Assembly (NCBI RefSeq): GCF_030818255.1
Contig: NZ_JAUTAG010000001.1
Coordinates: 2,232,001 to 2,296,000, forward strand
Reading direction: 5' to 3'
DNA from: Microbacterium sp. SORGH_AS_0969
GTDB taxonomy: Bacteria; Actinomycetota; Actinomycetes; Actinomycetales; Microbacteriaceae
DNA: 64,000 nt
The notes beneath the pieces are model-generated. The model worked only from the letters and a program-made list of their open reading frames with translations. It was not told the DNA's origin and ran no database searches. This document shows, in pieces, positions 41,752-50,140 of this stretch. A program made the translations under genes and the position numbers. The number at the start of each line of letters is the position of its first letter. Within the stretch, counting starts at the first letter, position 1.

Positions 41752-43071
41752 ATGGCCACACAGACCTCGGCATCCCCTTCTTCGACCGGGCTGAAACGAG
41801 AAGAACGGCGCGTGCTCGCCGGTACCCTCGTCGGCACCTCGATCGAGTGGTACGACTTCTTCATCTACGCCCAAGCGGCCGGGCTCGTGCTCGCGCCGCT
41901 GTTCCTCGCCCCGCTCGCGGAGTCCGACCCGGCCATCGCCCAGGTGCTGTCGTTCGCGACCATCGGCATCTCGTTCCTCTTCCGCCCGCTCGGCGCGATC
42001 GTGGCCGGCTACCTGGGTGACCGCCTCGGCCGCAAGAAGATGCTCGTCCTCACGCTCATCATGATGGGCGTGTCGACGGCGTTGATCGGCCTGCTGCCGA
42101 CCTACGCCGCGATCGGTGTGGCCGCCCCCGTCCTTCTCATCCTTCTGCGCGTGCTGCAGGGTTTCTCGGCTGGTGGCGAGTGGGGTGGTGCGGCCCTGCT
42201 GTCGGTCGAGCACGCTCCGGTGAGCCGTCGCGGATACTTCGGCGCGTTCCCGCAGATCGGCGTGCCGGTGGGCATGATCCTCGCCACCGCGACGCTCTGG
42301 ATCCTCACGTCGTCGATGTCGGCCGAGGCCTTCCTCGCGTGGGGGTGGCGCGTGCCGTTCCTGCTCTCGATCGTGCTGATCGTCGTCGGCTACGTCATCC
42401 GTCGCGCCGTCGAGGAGAGCCCGGTCTTCGAGGACCTCGTCCGTCGCCGCAAGGAGTCCTCGGCCCCGCTCGGCCAGCTCTTCCGCAAGAACTGGCGTCA
42501 GGTCGTGCTCACCGCGCTGGTCTTCATCGGCAACAACGCCGCGGGATACCTCCTCATCGCCTTCTTCTCCACGTACTCCGTCGCTGTGCTGGGTCTCGAG
42601 CGGCCGACCGTGCTGCTGGCCACGACGCTGGCATCCTTCGGGTGGCTCGGTTTCACCCTCTGGGGCGGCTGGCTGTCGGACCGCCTCGGACGCGTGCGCA
42701 CCTTCCAGCTCGGCTACCTGCTGCTGGCCGTCTGGGCCGTGCCGATGTGGTTCCTCATCGACACCGGGAACATCGTCTGGTACTTCGTCGCCCTCTTCGT
42801 CATGACGCTCGGCCTCGGTCTGTCGTACGGACCTCAGGCGGCGCTGTACGCCGAGATGTTCCCGGCGAACGTCCGCTACTCGGGCGTCTCGATCGGCTAT
42901 GCGCTCGGCGCGATCATGGGCGGTGCCTTCGCCCCGATGATCGCCGAGGCGCTGCTGCGCTCGACGGGCGTCTCGTGGGCGATCGGCGTGTACATCGCCG
43001 TCGCGGCGCTGGTGTCGCTCGCCGCGGTGTCGATGATCAAAGAGACGAAGGGCGTCGACCTGCACGCCTGA
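41752..43071 (+). CDS. MFS transporter, metabolite:H+ symporter (MHS) family
   Basis: The 439-residue, 12-helix symporter has the MHS hallmarks SIEWYDFFIY in helix 1, GYLGDRLGRKKML between helices 2 and 3, and LLRVLQGFSAGGEWGGA in helix 4. Family members import carboxylates such as shikimate, ketoglutarate, citrate or aromatic acids with protons. It is divergent from a PaaI-type thioesterase and close to a TetR regulator, which suggests uptake of an acid that is later handled as a CoA ester. Confidence 0.88.
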   Translation: MATQTSASPSSTGLKREERRVLAGTLVGTSIEWYDFFIYAQAAGLVLAPLFLAPLAESDPAIAQVLSFATIGISFLFRPLGAIVAGYLGDRLGRKKMLVLTLIMMGVSTALIGLLPTYAAIGVAAPVLLILLRVLQGFSAGGEWGGAALLSVEHAPVSRRGYFGAFPQIGVPVGMILATATLWILTSSMSAEAFLAWGWRVPFLLSIVLIVVGYVIRRAVEESPVFEDLVRRRKESSAPLGQLFRKNWRQVVLTALVFIGNNAAGYLLIAFFSTYSVAVLGLERPTVLLATTLASFGWLGFTLWGGWLSDRLGRVRTFQLGYLLLAVWAVPMWFLIDTGNIVWYFVALFVMTLGLGLSYGPQAALYAEMFPANVRYSGVSIGYALGAIMGGAFAPMIAEALLRSTGVSWAIGVYIAVAALVSLAAVSMIKETKGVDLHA

Positions 43072-43141
43072 TCCGGATGCCGACGGAGGGGCCTCGCGCG
43101 GTGCGCGGGACCCCTCCGCCGTGTCGTGGCCCGCTCCCCGT

Positions 43142-43438
43142 GCCGTCGTGCGGAGTTCTCGGGCGACGCGCCGCTGGGTGGGGGCGGGGTGCGGTGTGTC
43201 GGTGCCGAAGTCCGCGTGACGGTACGCGCGGTCGTGCCGTGCCGTCGTGCGGAGTTCTCGGGCGACGCGCCGCTGGGTGGGGGCGGGGTGCGGTGTGTCG
43301 GTGCCGAAGTCCGCGTGACGGTACAGGCGGTCGTGCCGTGCCGTCGTGCGGAGTTCTCGGGCGACACGCCGCTCGGCGGGGACGGGATGCGGCGTGTCGG
43401 CGCCGAAGTCGGCGTGACGGTACGCGCGGTCGGCGCGT
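43142..43438. repeat. Three tandem copies of a 99-bp unit
   Basis: Units begin at 43142, 43241 and 43340 (start GCCGTCGTGCGGAGTTCTCG). Units 1 and 2 are nearly identical and unit 3 carries about ten changes. The array fills the gap between the symporter stop and the convergent TetR stop. The period is a multiple of three and frames stay open, but no start, domain or codon bias supports a protein. Confidence 0.85.
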
Positions 43439-43446
43439 GCGGGTGC

Positions 43447-44067
43447 TCAGACGGTGCGGAGTCCGTCGAGCGCGATCCGCACGATGTCGTGGCCGAGGCG
43501 ATCGCCGTCGACACTGCCGCCGGGGCGGTACCACTCGACGACCGAGTTGATCATGCCGAACAGCAGGCGTGCGGCGACCGCGGCGTCGACGTCATCGCGC
43601 ACACTGCCCTCCGCCTGCGCCTCGGCGACGAGGGCGGTGACGCGGTGGTCGAACACGCGTCGGCGCTCGAGCGCCGCCTGCTCGACGGCGCTGTTCCCGC
43701 GCACGCGAAGCAACAGGGTCACCGCGGGCAACTGGGCGACGAGCACGTCCGTCGCGCCGGTGAGGACGAAGCGAAGGCGATCGGATGCTGCGCCCTCACG
43801 GGCACCGGGCTGGTCGAGAACGGCCTCGAGGCCGCCGAGCGCCGCTTCGAGCGCGACCGCCAGAAGCTCTTCCTTCGAGGCGAAGTGGTGGTACAGCGCC
43901 GACTTGGTCAGACCCAGGCGGCGGGCGAGGTCGGCCACGCTCGTCGCGTCGTACCCCTGCTCGTTGAAGAGCTGCACAGCGACCGCGAGCAGACCCTCAC
44001 GGTCGTACCCCGGACGCCCGCGGCGCGCGGGAGCCGTCGTCGTCGTCGAGGGGTCGGCAGCGGTCAC
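43447..44067 (-). CDS. TetR-family regulator (PaaR/KstR2-like)
   Basis: The 206-residue protein has an HTH at about residues 41-63 (VADLARRLGLTKSALYHHFASKEEL) and a C-terminal domain of the type found in acyl-CoA-responsive TetR proteins (LLFGMINSVVEWYRPGG). The start is GTG 44067. It is a good candidate for binding the palindrome at 41679-41708 and so controlling the thioesterase and symporter genes. Confidence 0.85.
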   Translation of the reverse strand: MTAADPSTTTTAPARRGRPGYDREGLLAVAVQLFNEQGYDATSVADLARRLGLTKSALYHHFASKEELLAVALEAALGGLEAVLDQPGAREGAASDRLRFVLTGATDVLVAQLPAVTLLLRVRGNSAVEQAALERRRVFDHRVTALVAEAQAEGSVRDDVDAAVAARLLFGMINSVVEWYRPGGSVDGDRLGHDIVRIALDGLRTV

Positions 44068-44103
44068 GCACTCAGTGTGGCACTTCGATCGAGCGTTGCC
44101 GCG

Positions 44104-44946
44104 TCAGCGCGTGTCGCGCCACGAGTGCTGCGGGTCGTAGCCGAGCAGGCGGCGCGCCTTGTCGATCGACAGCAGCGTCGTGTTCTCGCCCAAATCGCCG
44201 CGCGTCTCGACGCCGGGGAACACCTCGGCGACGAGCTCGGCGTTGGGGCGGGTCATGACGGTGTCGGCCGCGGCGATGATGAACGTGTCGAACCCGGCCG
44301 GTGCCTTCTCGAGGGCGCGCTCGACGGCTTGCGCGCCATCACGCGCATCGATGTAGCCCCACAGGTTCCACTTGCGGGTGCGCGCGTCGGCGTCGAACGG
44401 GAACTCGGCATAGTCGTCGGGAACCATGACGTTCGAGAAGCGCAGGGCCGTGATCGACAGCTCGGGGTTCCAACGCACCAGTTCGACGGCCAAGCGCTCC
44501 TCGAGCGTCTTGACCAGCGAGTACACCGACTCAGGTCGCGGCGCGTACTCCTCGTCGACGGGGATGTAGGGCGGGTCGATGTCGAACGGCAGACCGAGCA
44601 CCGTCTCGCTGGAGGCGTAGACGATTCGCTGGATGCCGAGGCGCACCGCCGCCCAGAACACATTGAACGTGCTGGTCATGTTGTTGTGGAAGGTCGCTAC
44701 GTCGGACCGGATGCCGGGAGCGGGGATCGCGCCGAGGTGCACGAGGGCGTCGACGCCGTCGTGCTGATCATTCACTCCCGCGAGCGCGTCGATGACCTGG
44801 CCGTAGTCGGTGAGGTCGACCTGCACGAAGCCAGGACCGCGCTCGCCGCGAATGTCGAAACCGATCACTTCGTGACCGGCGGCGCGGAGCTCCCGCGCGA
44901 CGACCGTGCCGAGCTTTCCGGACGAGCCGGTGAGAGCGATGCGCAT
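44104..44946 (-). CDS. NAD(P)-dependent epimerase/dehydratase (extended SDR)
   Basis: The 280-residue protein has the cofactor motif TGSSGKLG near residue 6, Ser in YASSETVLG, and the catalytic YSLVK pair. It resembles uronate dehydrogenase and related sugar-modifying SDRs, but the substrate is undecided. ATG 44946 is preceded by GAGGAG; upstream in-frame sequence is poor and is not included. Confidence 0.8.
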   Translation of the reverse strand: MRIALTGSSGKLGTVVARELRAAGHEVIGFDIRGERGPGFVQVDLTDYGQVIDALAGVNDQHDGVDALVHLGAIPAPGIRSDVATFHNNMTSTFNVFWAAVRLGIQRIVYASSETVLGLPFDIDPPYIPVDEEYAPRPESVYSLVKTLEERLAVELVRWNPELSITALRFSNVMVPDDYAEFPFDADARTRKWNLWGYIDARDGAQAVERALEKAPAGFDTFIIAAADTVMTRPNAELVAEVFPGVETRGDLGENTTLLSIDKARRLLGYDPQHSWRDTR

Positions 44947-45149
44947 GGGGCTCCTCGATGTCAGGGGACGTTCTCCGACGCTACCGCCGCCCTCCGACAT
45001 CGGGGCCGTCTCCAGAAAGCGGAAATTCTGCACAGGTGTCCGCTCCGCGTCAACCTCTCGGTCCGGTTTCCGTCCGAAGTGTTTCGCTATGTGGACGGAA
45101 CCGCCTCTTCAGCACCCCGGGTGTGCACGCACACCCCGACAGGAAATCG

Positions 45150-45692
45150 ATGCCCTCTTTGTCCACCGCCACAGACGCGTTCCTCGCGTCGCGGGCGGCT
45201 GATGGCGACCAGCTCGCCTTCGGAGTGCTGGTGCGTCGTCACGCGCCGTTCCTCGTCGCGTTCGCCACCCGCCTCACCGGCTCGCGCGCCGACGCGGACG
45301 ACTGCGTCCAGGAAGCCCTGATCACCGCGTGGCGGCGCCTGCCCGACCTCACCGAGCCCGAGAAGGTGCGCAGCTGGCTGACGACGATCGTGTCCCGCAA
45401 AGCGACCGATCGACTCCGCGCCCGCAAGGTCTCCGATCAGATCGATGAGCAGATGGTCTCGGCGAAAGACGACCCGGAGCGCTCGGTTGTGGCATCGTCG
45501 CAGATGGACGCGCTGAAGAACGTGCTGTCCGAGCTGTCCGAAGAGTTGCGCGTGGTCTGGGTGTTGCGCGAGATCGGCGGCCACAGTTACGACGAGATCG
45601 CCGTCGAAGTCGGCGAGAACGCGGCCACGGTGCGCGGCCGACTCGCCAGGGCGCGAAAGATCGTGCTCGAACGCATGCAGGACTGGAGGTGA
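45150..45692 (+). CDS. ECF sigma factor of the Asp23 cluster
   Basis: The 180-residue sigma factor has region 2 (LVRRHAPFLVAFATRLTG to DDCVQEALITAWRRLPDL) and region 4 (LSEELRVVWVLREIGGHSYDEIAVEVG). It is followed within five bases by an Asp23-family gene, a conserved actinobacterial arrangement linked to envelope stress. The start is ATG 45150 with AGGAAA ahead. Confidence 0.86.
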   Translation: MPSLSTATDAFLASRAADGDQLAFGVLVRRHAPFLVAFATRLTGSRADADDCVQEALITAWRRLPDLTEPEKVRSWLTTIVSRKATDRLRARKVSDQIDEQMVSAKDDPERSVVASSQMDALKNVLSELSEELRVVWVLREIGGHSYDEIAVEVGENAATVRGRLARARKIVLERMQDWR

Positions 45693-45696
45693 CGGG

Positions 45697-46260
45697 ATGA
45701 GCGACGACATCGGGGGCTCGGGCTATTCGCTCGAGGACCTCTCCGCTTACCTCGATCGCGGGCGCGTTCCGCGCATCGCCGCGATCGAGCGCAATGCGGA
45801 ATGCCAGGCCGTTCTGGCATCCATGGAACGGATGGGGCGGCTCTCGCGAGAGATCGTCGAGGAACAGGCCGCCAAACCCCTGGCCGAGTCCTGGTACGAC
45901 TCGATCATGCGCGAGGTGATGCGCGAGTTCCGCGCGGGCCGCGATATCCCCCTCGTCCGAGGCGCCGACGGTGTCGAGATCGTCGTGACGGAGGGGGCGC
46001 TCTACGAGCTCATCCGTTCCGTCGGTGACGGCGTCGACGGCGTGCTGGTGGGGCGTGTGCGCCTCCAGCAGAACGAGCCCGATGCCCCGCTCGACGTGCG
46101 TGTCTCGGTGAGTGTGCGCTTCGGCCGGGCCATGACGGATGCCGTGGAAGAGATGCGCGAAGGGATCCGTGCCGCGATCCAGCGACACGGCGACCTGCGG
46201 GTGGGGCGCGTGGACGTCACCGTGGGCGACGTCCACGTCGACGGAGAGGAAGACCAATGA
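45697..46260 (+). CDS. Asp23/Gls24 family envelope-stress protein (N-terminal part distinct)
   Basis: The 187-residue cytosolic protein has an Asp23-like second half (LVRGADGVEIVVTEGALYELIRSVGD, then VSVSVRFGRAMTDAVEEMREGIRAAI and VGRVDVTVGDVHV). Asp23 proteins form membrane-associated assemblies under alkaline or envelope stress. The first 80 residues (IERNAECQAVLASMERM) are typical of the actinobacterial version encoded after an ECF sigma gene. GGAGGTG precedes ATG 45697, and the stop overlaps the next start (ATGA). Confidence 0.78.
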   Translation: MSDDIGGSGYSLEDLSAYLDRGRVPRIAAIERNAECQAVLASMERMGRLSREIVEEQAAKPLAESWYDSIMREVMREFRAGRDIPLVRGADGVEIVVTEGALYELIRSVGDGVDGVLVGRVRLQQNEPDAPLDVRVSVSVRFGRAMTDAVEEMREGIRAAIQRHGDLRVGRVDVTVGDVHVDGEEDQ

Positions 46261-46577
46261 CCGAGCTGACCACCGCTGCCCTCGCGCCGCGCATCGACCT
46301 CGCCGTCACCGCCACCGAGGGGGTGCGGGAGATGTACTCGGCACGCCCCCTCGTCGCCCGCGCCGTCGAGCGTGCCGTCGACGCCGAGGGGTCTCTCGCC
46401 GCGGTCGAGGAGGTCGACGGTGCACGTTCGATCACCGTCTGCATCGGCGTCTCGACCCAGGACGACTCGGTCGCGGTCGCTTCCGCGGTGGCGGCTGCGG
46501 TGCGCGGCACCGACGAAGCGGCTGCGGCGGCGACCGTACGGGTCCGCGTCGGGCGACTGGTGGCCCCCGCCTCCTGA
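46257..46577 (+). CDS. Small protein of the Asp23 cluster
   Basis: The 106-residue, Ala/Val-rich protein is coupled to the Asp23 gene by ATGA. It has alternating beta-like segments (SITVCIGVSTQDD and ATVRVRVGRLVAP) and no signal peptide. It resembles an Asp23-type half domain and probably acts with the preceding protein. I do not know a characterised homologue. Confidence 0.62.
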   Translation: MTELTTAALAPRIDLAVTATEGVREMYSARPLVARAVERAVDAEGSLAAVEEVDGARSITVCIGVSTQDDSVAVASAVAAAVRGTDEAAAAATVRVRVGRLVAPAS

Positions 46578-46649
46578 ACATCTTCTCGGCCCCGGCAAAG
46601 GACCGTCGCAATACGCTGGAAGCACCGCTCCCATCCTCTCGGAGGCCGA

Positions 46650-47498
46650 ATGCCCACGCCGCCCGTCATCGCCGTCACCGGTTCCACCGGAGCCGTGGGA
46701 GGTCGTGTCGCCCGCGACCTCGCCGCCCGCGGCATCCCGCAGCGTCTGCTGGTGCGCGACGCCTCCCGCGCCCCGGCGCTCGAGGGCGCCGAGGTGCACG
46801 TGGCCCGGTACTCGGACGCGGATGCCGCGCGCGCGGCGCTGAGCGGCGTCGAGACGCTCTTCATGGTCTCGGCCTCCGAGACGGCCGACCGCGTCGAGCA
46901 CCACCGCGAGTTCGTCGAGGCCGCCGCCGCGGCGGGCGTCCGCTCGATCGTCTACACGTCGTTCCTCGCGGCCGCTCCGGACGCCGTGTTCACTCTGGGC
47001 CGCGATCACGCGGCGACCGAGGAGATCATCCGCGCCTCGGGCATGCGGTGGACGTTCCTGCGTGACAACTTCTACATGGACATGATGGAGCTCTTCGCGG
47101 GCGACGACGGTGTCATCCGGGGCCCCGCGGGCGACGGGCGGTGCTCGCTGGTCTCGCGCTCCGACGTCGCGGCGACGGCCGTGTCGGTCCTGCTCGATCC
47201 CACCGCGCACGCCGACACCGCATACGACCTGACCGGCCCCGAAGCCCTGACCATGGCCGAGGTGGCCGAGAAGATCTCGGCCGTCCGCGGTCACCCCGTG
47301 CGCTTCCTCGACGAGACGGTTGACGAGGCCTACGCCTCGCGCGCGGCGTTCGGCGCTCCCCGCTGGCAGGTCGACGCGTGGGTGAGCACCTACACCGCCA
47401 TCGCGAGCGGCGACCTGGCCGGCGTCTCGAGCGATGTCGAGCGGGTCACGGGTCGGCCGGCGCAGAGCTTCGAGGAGTTCCTGGGCGCTGTCGCGTGA
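46650..47498 (+). CDS. NmrA-like NAD(P)-binding protein (atypical SDR)
   Basis: The 282-residue protein has the cofactor motif VTGSTGAVGGRVARDLAARG at residues 8-27 and the NmrA pattern LFMVSASETADRVEHHREFV. The canonical YxxxK is replaced by FTLGRDHAATEE, as in NmrA and quinone-oxidoreductase-like SDRs. It may sense redox or reduce quinones. CGGAGG precedes ATG 46650. Confidence 0.8.
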   Translation: MPTPPVIAVTGSTGAVGGRVARDLAARGIPQRLLVRDASRAPALEGAEVHVARYSDADAARAALSGVETLFMVSASETADRVEHHREFVEAAAAAGVRSIVYTSFLAAAPDAVFTLGRDHAATEEIIRASGMRWTFLRDNFYMDMMELFAGDDGVIRGPAGDGRCSLVSRSDVAATAVSVLLDPTAHADTAYDLTGPEALTMAEVAEKISAVRGHPVRFLDETVDEAYASRAAFGAPRWQVDAWVSTYTAIASGDLAGVSSDVERVTGRPAQSFEEFLGAVA

Positions 47499-47515
47499 GC
47501 ATCGTCGGCGTCGGG

Positions 47516-47521
47516 TATGCT
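47516..47521 (+). promoter_or_regulatory. -10 box of the leaderless transsulfuration transcript
   Basis: TATGCT lies six bases before GTG 47528, so transcription should start on the G of the leader-peptide start codon. Confidence 0.65.
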
Positions 47522-47527
47522 GGCGGC

Positions 47528-47554
47528 GTGCTGACCTGTCGCTGTTGTCGCTGA
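47528..47554 (+). CDS. Leaderless cysteine-rich leader peptide (cysteine-responsive attenuator)
   Basis: Nine codons from GTG encode VLTCRCCR and a stop: three Cys and two Arg in eight residues. The leaderless promoter, short length, Cys cluster and position 76 bases ahead of the cystathionine synthase gene match the polycysteine upstream ORFs known as cysteine-responsive attenuators in mycobacteria. Ribosome stalling at the Cys codons when cysteine is scarce would change folding of the downstream leader RNA. Confidence 0.72.
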   Translation: MLTCRCCR

Positions 47555-47592
47555 ACGCCTCTCCGCGTTCGTTTTCGACGACCCCGTCAGCC

Positions 47593-47608
47593 GCGCCCGT
47601 ACGGGCGC
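47593..47608 (+). promoter_or_regulatory. Hairpin in the leader of the transsulfuration operon
   Basis: GCGCCCGTACGGGCGC is a perfect 16-bp palindrome between the cysteine-rich leader peptide and GTG 47631. It may be the structure that masks or frees the ribosome-binding region (AGGA near 47620), or a Rho-related element. There is no U-tract, so it is not a simple terminator. Confidence 0.5.
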
Positions 47609-47630
47609 ACAAACCCCTCAGGATGCCACC

Positions 47631-48635
47631 GTGCGTTACGCCCAGAGCGTCGCCGACCTCGTCGGCAACACCCCCCTCGTCCGTCTCACCCGCGTCACCG
47701 ACGGCATCGCCGCCACGGTCCTCGCGAAGATCGAGTACGTCAACCCCGGTGGTTCGGCGAAAGACCGGATCGCCGCCAACATCATCGACGCCGCCGAGCG
47801 TGACGGACACCTGAAGCCGGGTGGCGTGATCGTCGAGCCGACCAGCGGCAACACCGGCGTGGGTCTCGCGCTCGTGGCCCAGCAGCGCGGGTACCGGTGC
47901 GTGTTCGTCGTCCCCGACAAGGTCGCCGAAGACAAACGCGCGGTCCTGCGGGCCTACGGGGCCGAGGTCGTGGTGACCCCGACCAACGTCGAGCCCGACG
48001 ACCCGAACTCCTACTACAGCGTGTCCGACCGCCTCGTGCGCGAGATCCCCGGCGCCTTCAAGCCCAACCAGTACGCGAACCCGAACGGGCCCCGCAGCCA
48101 CTACGAGACCACCGGGCCCGAGATCTGGCGCGACACCGATGGGCAGCTGACGCACTTCGTGGCCGGCGTCGGGACCGGTGGCACGATCAGCGGCACCGGC
48201 CGGTACCTTCGCGAGGTCGCCGGAGGCGCCGTGCGCATCATCGGTGTCGACCCCGTCGGCTCGATCTACTCGGGGGGCGACATTCACGGGTACGACGTCG
48301 AGGGCGTGGGCGAGGACTTCTGGCCGCCCGCTTTCGACCCGACCGTCGTCGACGCCTACGAGCGCGTGTCCGACGCCGAGTCGTTCGCGATGACCCGCCG
48401 CCTCGCCCGCGAGGAGGGTCTGCTCGTCGGGGGGTCGAGCGGCATGGCCGTCGTCGGCGCTCTTCGCGTCGCCCGTGATCTCCCCGCCGACGCGGTCATG
48501 GTCGTCGTGCTGCCGGATCACGGACGCGGCTACCTCAGCAAGATCTTCGACGACGACTGGATGCGCGCGCGCGGCTACGACGTCGAGCCCACGGCATCCC
48601 TCATTCCCACCCCCTCCGAGGAGCACTCCGCATGA
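47631..48635 (+). CDS. PLP-dependent cystathionine beta-synthase / cysteine synthase family
   Basis: The 334-residue fold-type II PLP enzyme has the internal aldimine Lys in NPGGSAKDRIA (about 45), PTSGNTGVGLA, and the phosphate-binding GVGTGGTISGTGR (about 180). Actinobacterial Cbs proteins usually carry two C-terminal CBS domains (about 460 residues). These are absent here, so regulation through them is not possible. Pairing with a gamma-synthase/lyase by ATGA suggests reverse transsulfuration (homocysteine plus serine to cystathionine, then cysteine). Cysteine synthase activity is an alternative. The start is GTG 47631. Confidence 0.86.
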   Translation: MRYAQSVADLVGNTPLVRLTRVTDGIAATVLAKIEYVNPGGSAKDRIAANIIDAAERDGHLKPGGVIVEPTSGNTGVGLALVAQQRGYRCVFVVPDKVAEDKRAVLRAYGAEVVVTPTNVEPDDPNSYYSVSDRLVREIPGAFKPNQYANPNGPRSHYETTGPEIWRDTDGQLTHFVAGVGTGGTISGTGRYLREVAGGAVRIIGVDPVGSIYSGGDIHGYDVEGVGEDFWPPAFDPTVVDAYERVSDAESFAMTRRLAREEGLLVGGSSGMAVVGALRVARDLPADAVMVVVLPDHGRGYLSKIFDDDWMRARGYDVEPTASLIPTPSEEHSA

Positions 48636-49792
48636 GCACCCACGCCGCCGCCCGCGGCTTCGACAGCCTCGCCGTCCACGCGGGCCAGGCCTTCGACGAG
48701 ACCACCGGCGCGGTCATCCCGCCGATCCACGTCTCGACGACCTACGCGCAAGACGGCATCGGCGGCCTCCGCGGCGGATACGAGTACGGCCGCAGCGGTA
48801 ACCCCACCCGGACGGCGCTCGAGACGCAGATCGCCGCCCTCGAGGGAGGTGCACGGGCGCTATCGTTCGCCTCGGGTCTCGCCGGAGAAGACGCCCTGCT
48901 GCGCGCAGCCCTGGTCCCCGGCGACGAGGTGCTCCTCGGCAACGACGTGTACGGCGGAACGTACCGCCTCCTCGCCCGCGTGCTCGGCCCGTGGGGCGTG
49001 AAGCTGCGCGTCGTCGACATGAGCGACCTGGATGCCGTCGCCGCGGCGATCGAGGAACGCGCGCCGAAGATGGTCTGGGTCGAGACCCCCAGCAACCCGA
49101 TGCTGCGCATCACCGACATCGCGGGTCTGGCGCGCCTGGGCCACGCGGCCGGCGCGATCGTCGTCGTCGACAACACCTTCGCCTCGCCCGCCCTGCAACG
49201 TCCGATCTCGCTCGGTGCCGATGTCGTCGTGCACTCGGCGACGAAGTACCTCGGCGGCCACAGCGACGTCGTCGGCGGGGCGCTCGCCTTCGCTGACGCG
49301 GAGCTCGCCGAGAAGGTGCAGTTCCTGCAGTTCGCCGCCGGTGCGGTCTCGGGGCCGTTCGACGCCTACCTGACCACGCGCGGCATCAAGACGCTCGCGG
49401 TGCGCATGCAGCGCCACAGCTCGAACGCGCAGGCCGTGGCCGAGCACCTCGCCGGTCACGACCGCGTCGCGCGCGTCTTCTACCCCGGTCTGCCGGAGCA
49501 CCCGGGCCACGCGCTCGCCGCGTCGCAGATGAGCGGCTTCGGCGGCATCGTGTCGCTTGAGCTGGCCGACGGCGCCACCGCCCGCCGCTTCGCGGAGTCG
49601 ACGCAGCTGTTCACCCTCGCCGAGTCGCTCGGTGGGGTCGAGTCGCTGGTGAACTACCCGGATGCCATGACCCACGCCTCCGTGCGGGGGACCGAGCTCG
49701 CGGTGCCCGACACCATCGTGCGTCTGTCGGTCGGCATCGAGTCGGTCGACGACCTGGTCGCCGACGTCGACCGGGCGCTCGCTTCGCTCTGA
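48632..49792 (+). CDS. Cystathionine gamma-synthase/lyase (Cys/Met metabolism PLP enzyme)
   Basis: The 386-residue fold-type I enzyme has the PLP Lys in SATKYLGGHSDVVGG (about 204), the phosphate contact FASGLAGED, and YEYGRSGNPTR. It makes cystathionine from activated homoserine or cleaves it to cysteine; sequence alone does not decide. It is translationally coupled to the synthase gene (ATGA) and shares the cysteine-responsive leader, which favours the lyase direction. Confidence 0.88.
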   Translation: MSTHAAARGFDSLAVHAGQAFDETTGAVIPPIHVSTTYAQDGIGGLRGGYEYGRSGNPTRTALETQIAALEGGARALSFASGLAGEDALLRAALVPGDEVLLGNDVYGGTYRLLARVLGPWGVKLRVVDMSDLDAVAAAIEERAPKMVWVETPSNPMLRITDIAGLARLGHAAGAIVVVDNTFASPALQRPISLGADVVVHSATKYLGGHSDVVGGALAFADAELAEKVQFLQFAAGAVSGPFDAYLTTRGIKTLAVRMQRHSSNAQAVAEHLAGHDRVARVFYPGLPEHPGHALAASQMSGFGGIVSLELADGATARRFAESTQLFTLAESLGGVESLVNYPDAMTHASVRGTELAVPDTIVRLSVGIESVDDLVADVDRALASL

Positions 49793-49798
49793 GTCGGA

Positions 49799-49900
49799 CG
49801 CCGGGGTCCCGGCATCCACGCATAAACGCGATTCGCTCACGGAAACACGGGGAGAGCGTGTTTGTGCGTGCGGATCGTGTTTATGCGCGCGTGCCGATAC
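49799..49900. repeat. Long imperfect hairpin element, copy 1
   Basis: It begins CGCCGGGGTCCCGGCATCC and contains CATAAACGCGATTCGC, pairing with GCGGATCGTGTTTATG about 50 bases later. It starts seven bases after the gamma-synthase stop. The left arm is nearly identical to copy 2. Confidence 0.72.
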
Positions 49901-49956
49901 CGCTGCGCGAACCCCGGCGGCAGCACGGTTCGTGCGGCGGGGGTATTTCGTTGCGG

Positions 49957-50047
49957 CGCCGGGGTCCCGGCATCCACGCGTGAACGCGATTCGCTCACAG
50001 AAACGCGTGGAGAGCGTGTTTCTGTGAGCGAACGGCGTTTATGAGCG
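49957..50047. repeat. Long hairpin element, copy 2
   Basis: It has the same CGCCGGGGTCCCGGCATCC start as copy 1, then a 15-bp perfect stem (TTCGCTCACAGAAAC at 49990-50004 with GTTTCTGTGAGCGAA at 50018-50032), extended by AACGC/GCGTT outside. Together the two copies lie between the convergent gamma-synthase and F420-reductase genes and probably terminate both. The repetition suggests a mobile or REP-like family. Confidence 0.72.
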
Positions 50048-50140
50048 TGCGGCGGGCCGGGGCGCGGAGCTCGCGCCCTCCGGGGCTCGCGCCGCCGCAG
50101 CCGCAGCGTGCGACGGTCGCGATGGCTGCGCCCGCCGCGG

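Noticed and set aside
43142..43438. CRISPR-like array
   Set aside because: The whole 99-bp unit is repeated with no unique spacers, and no cas genes are present.
43126..45321. 731-residue frame with a 33-residue repeat starting in the 99-bp array
   Set aside because: Beyond the array it runs antisense to the TetR and SDR genes and has no domains. The repeat periodicity alone, a multiple of three, does not make it a protein.
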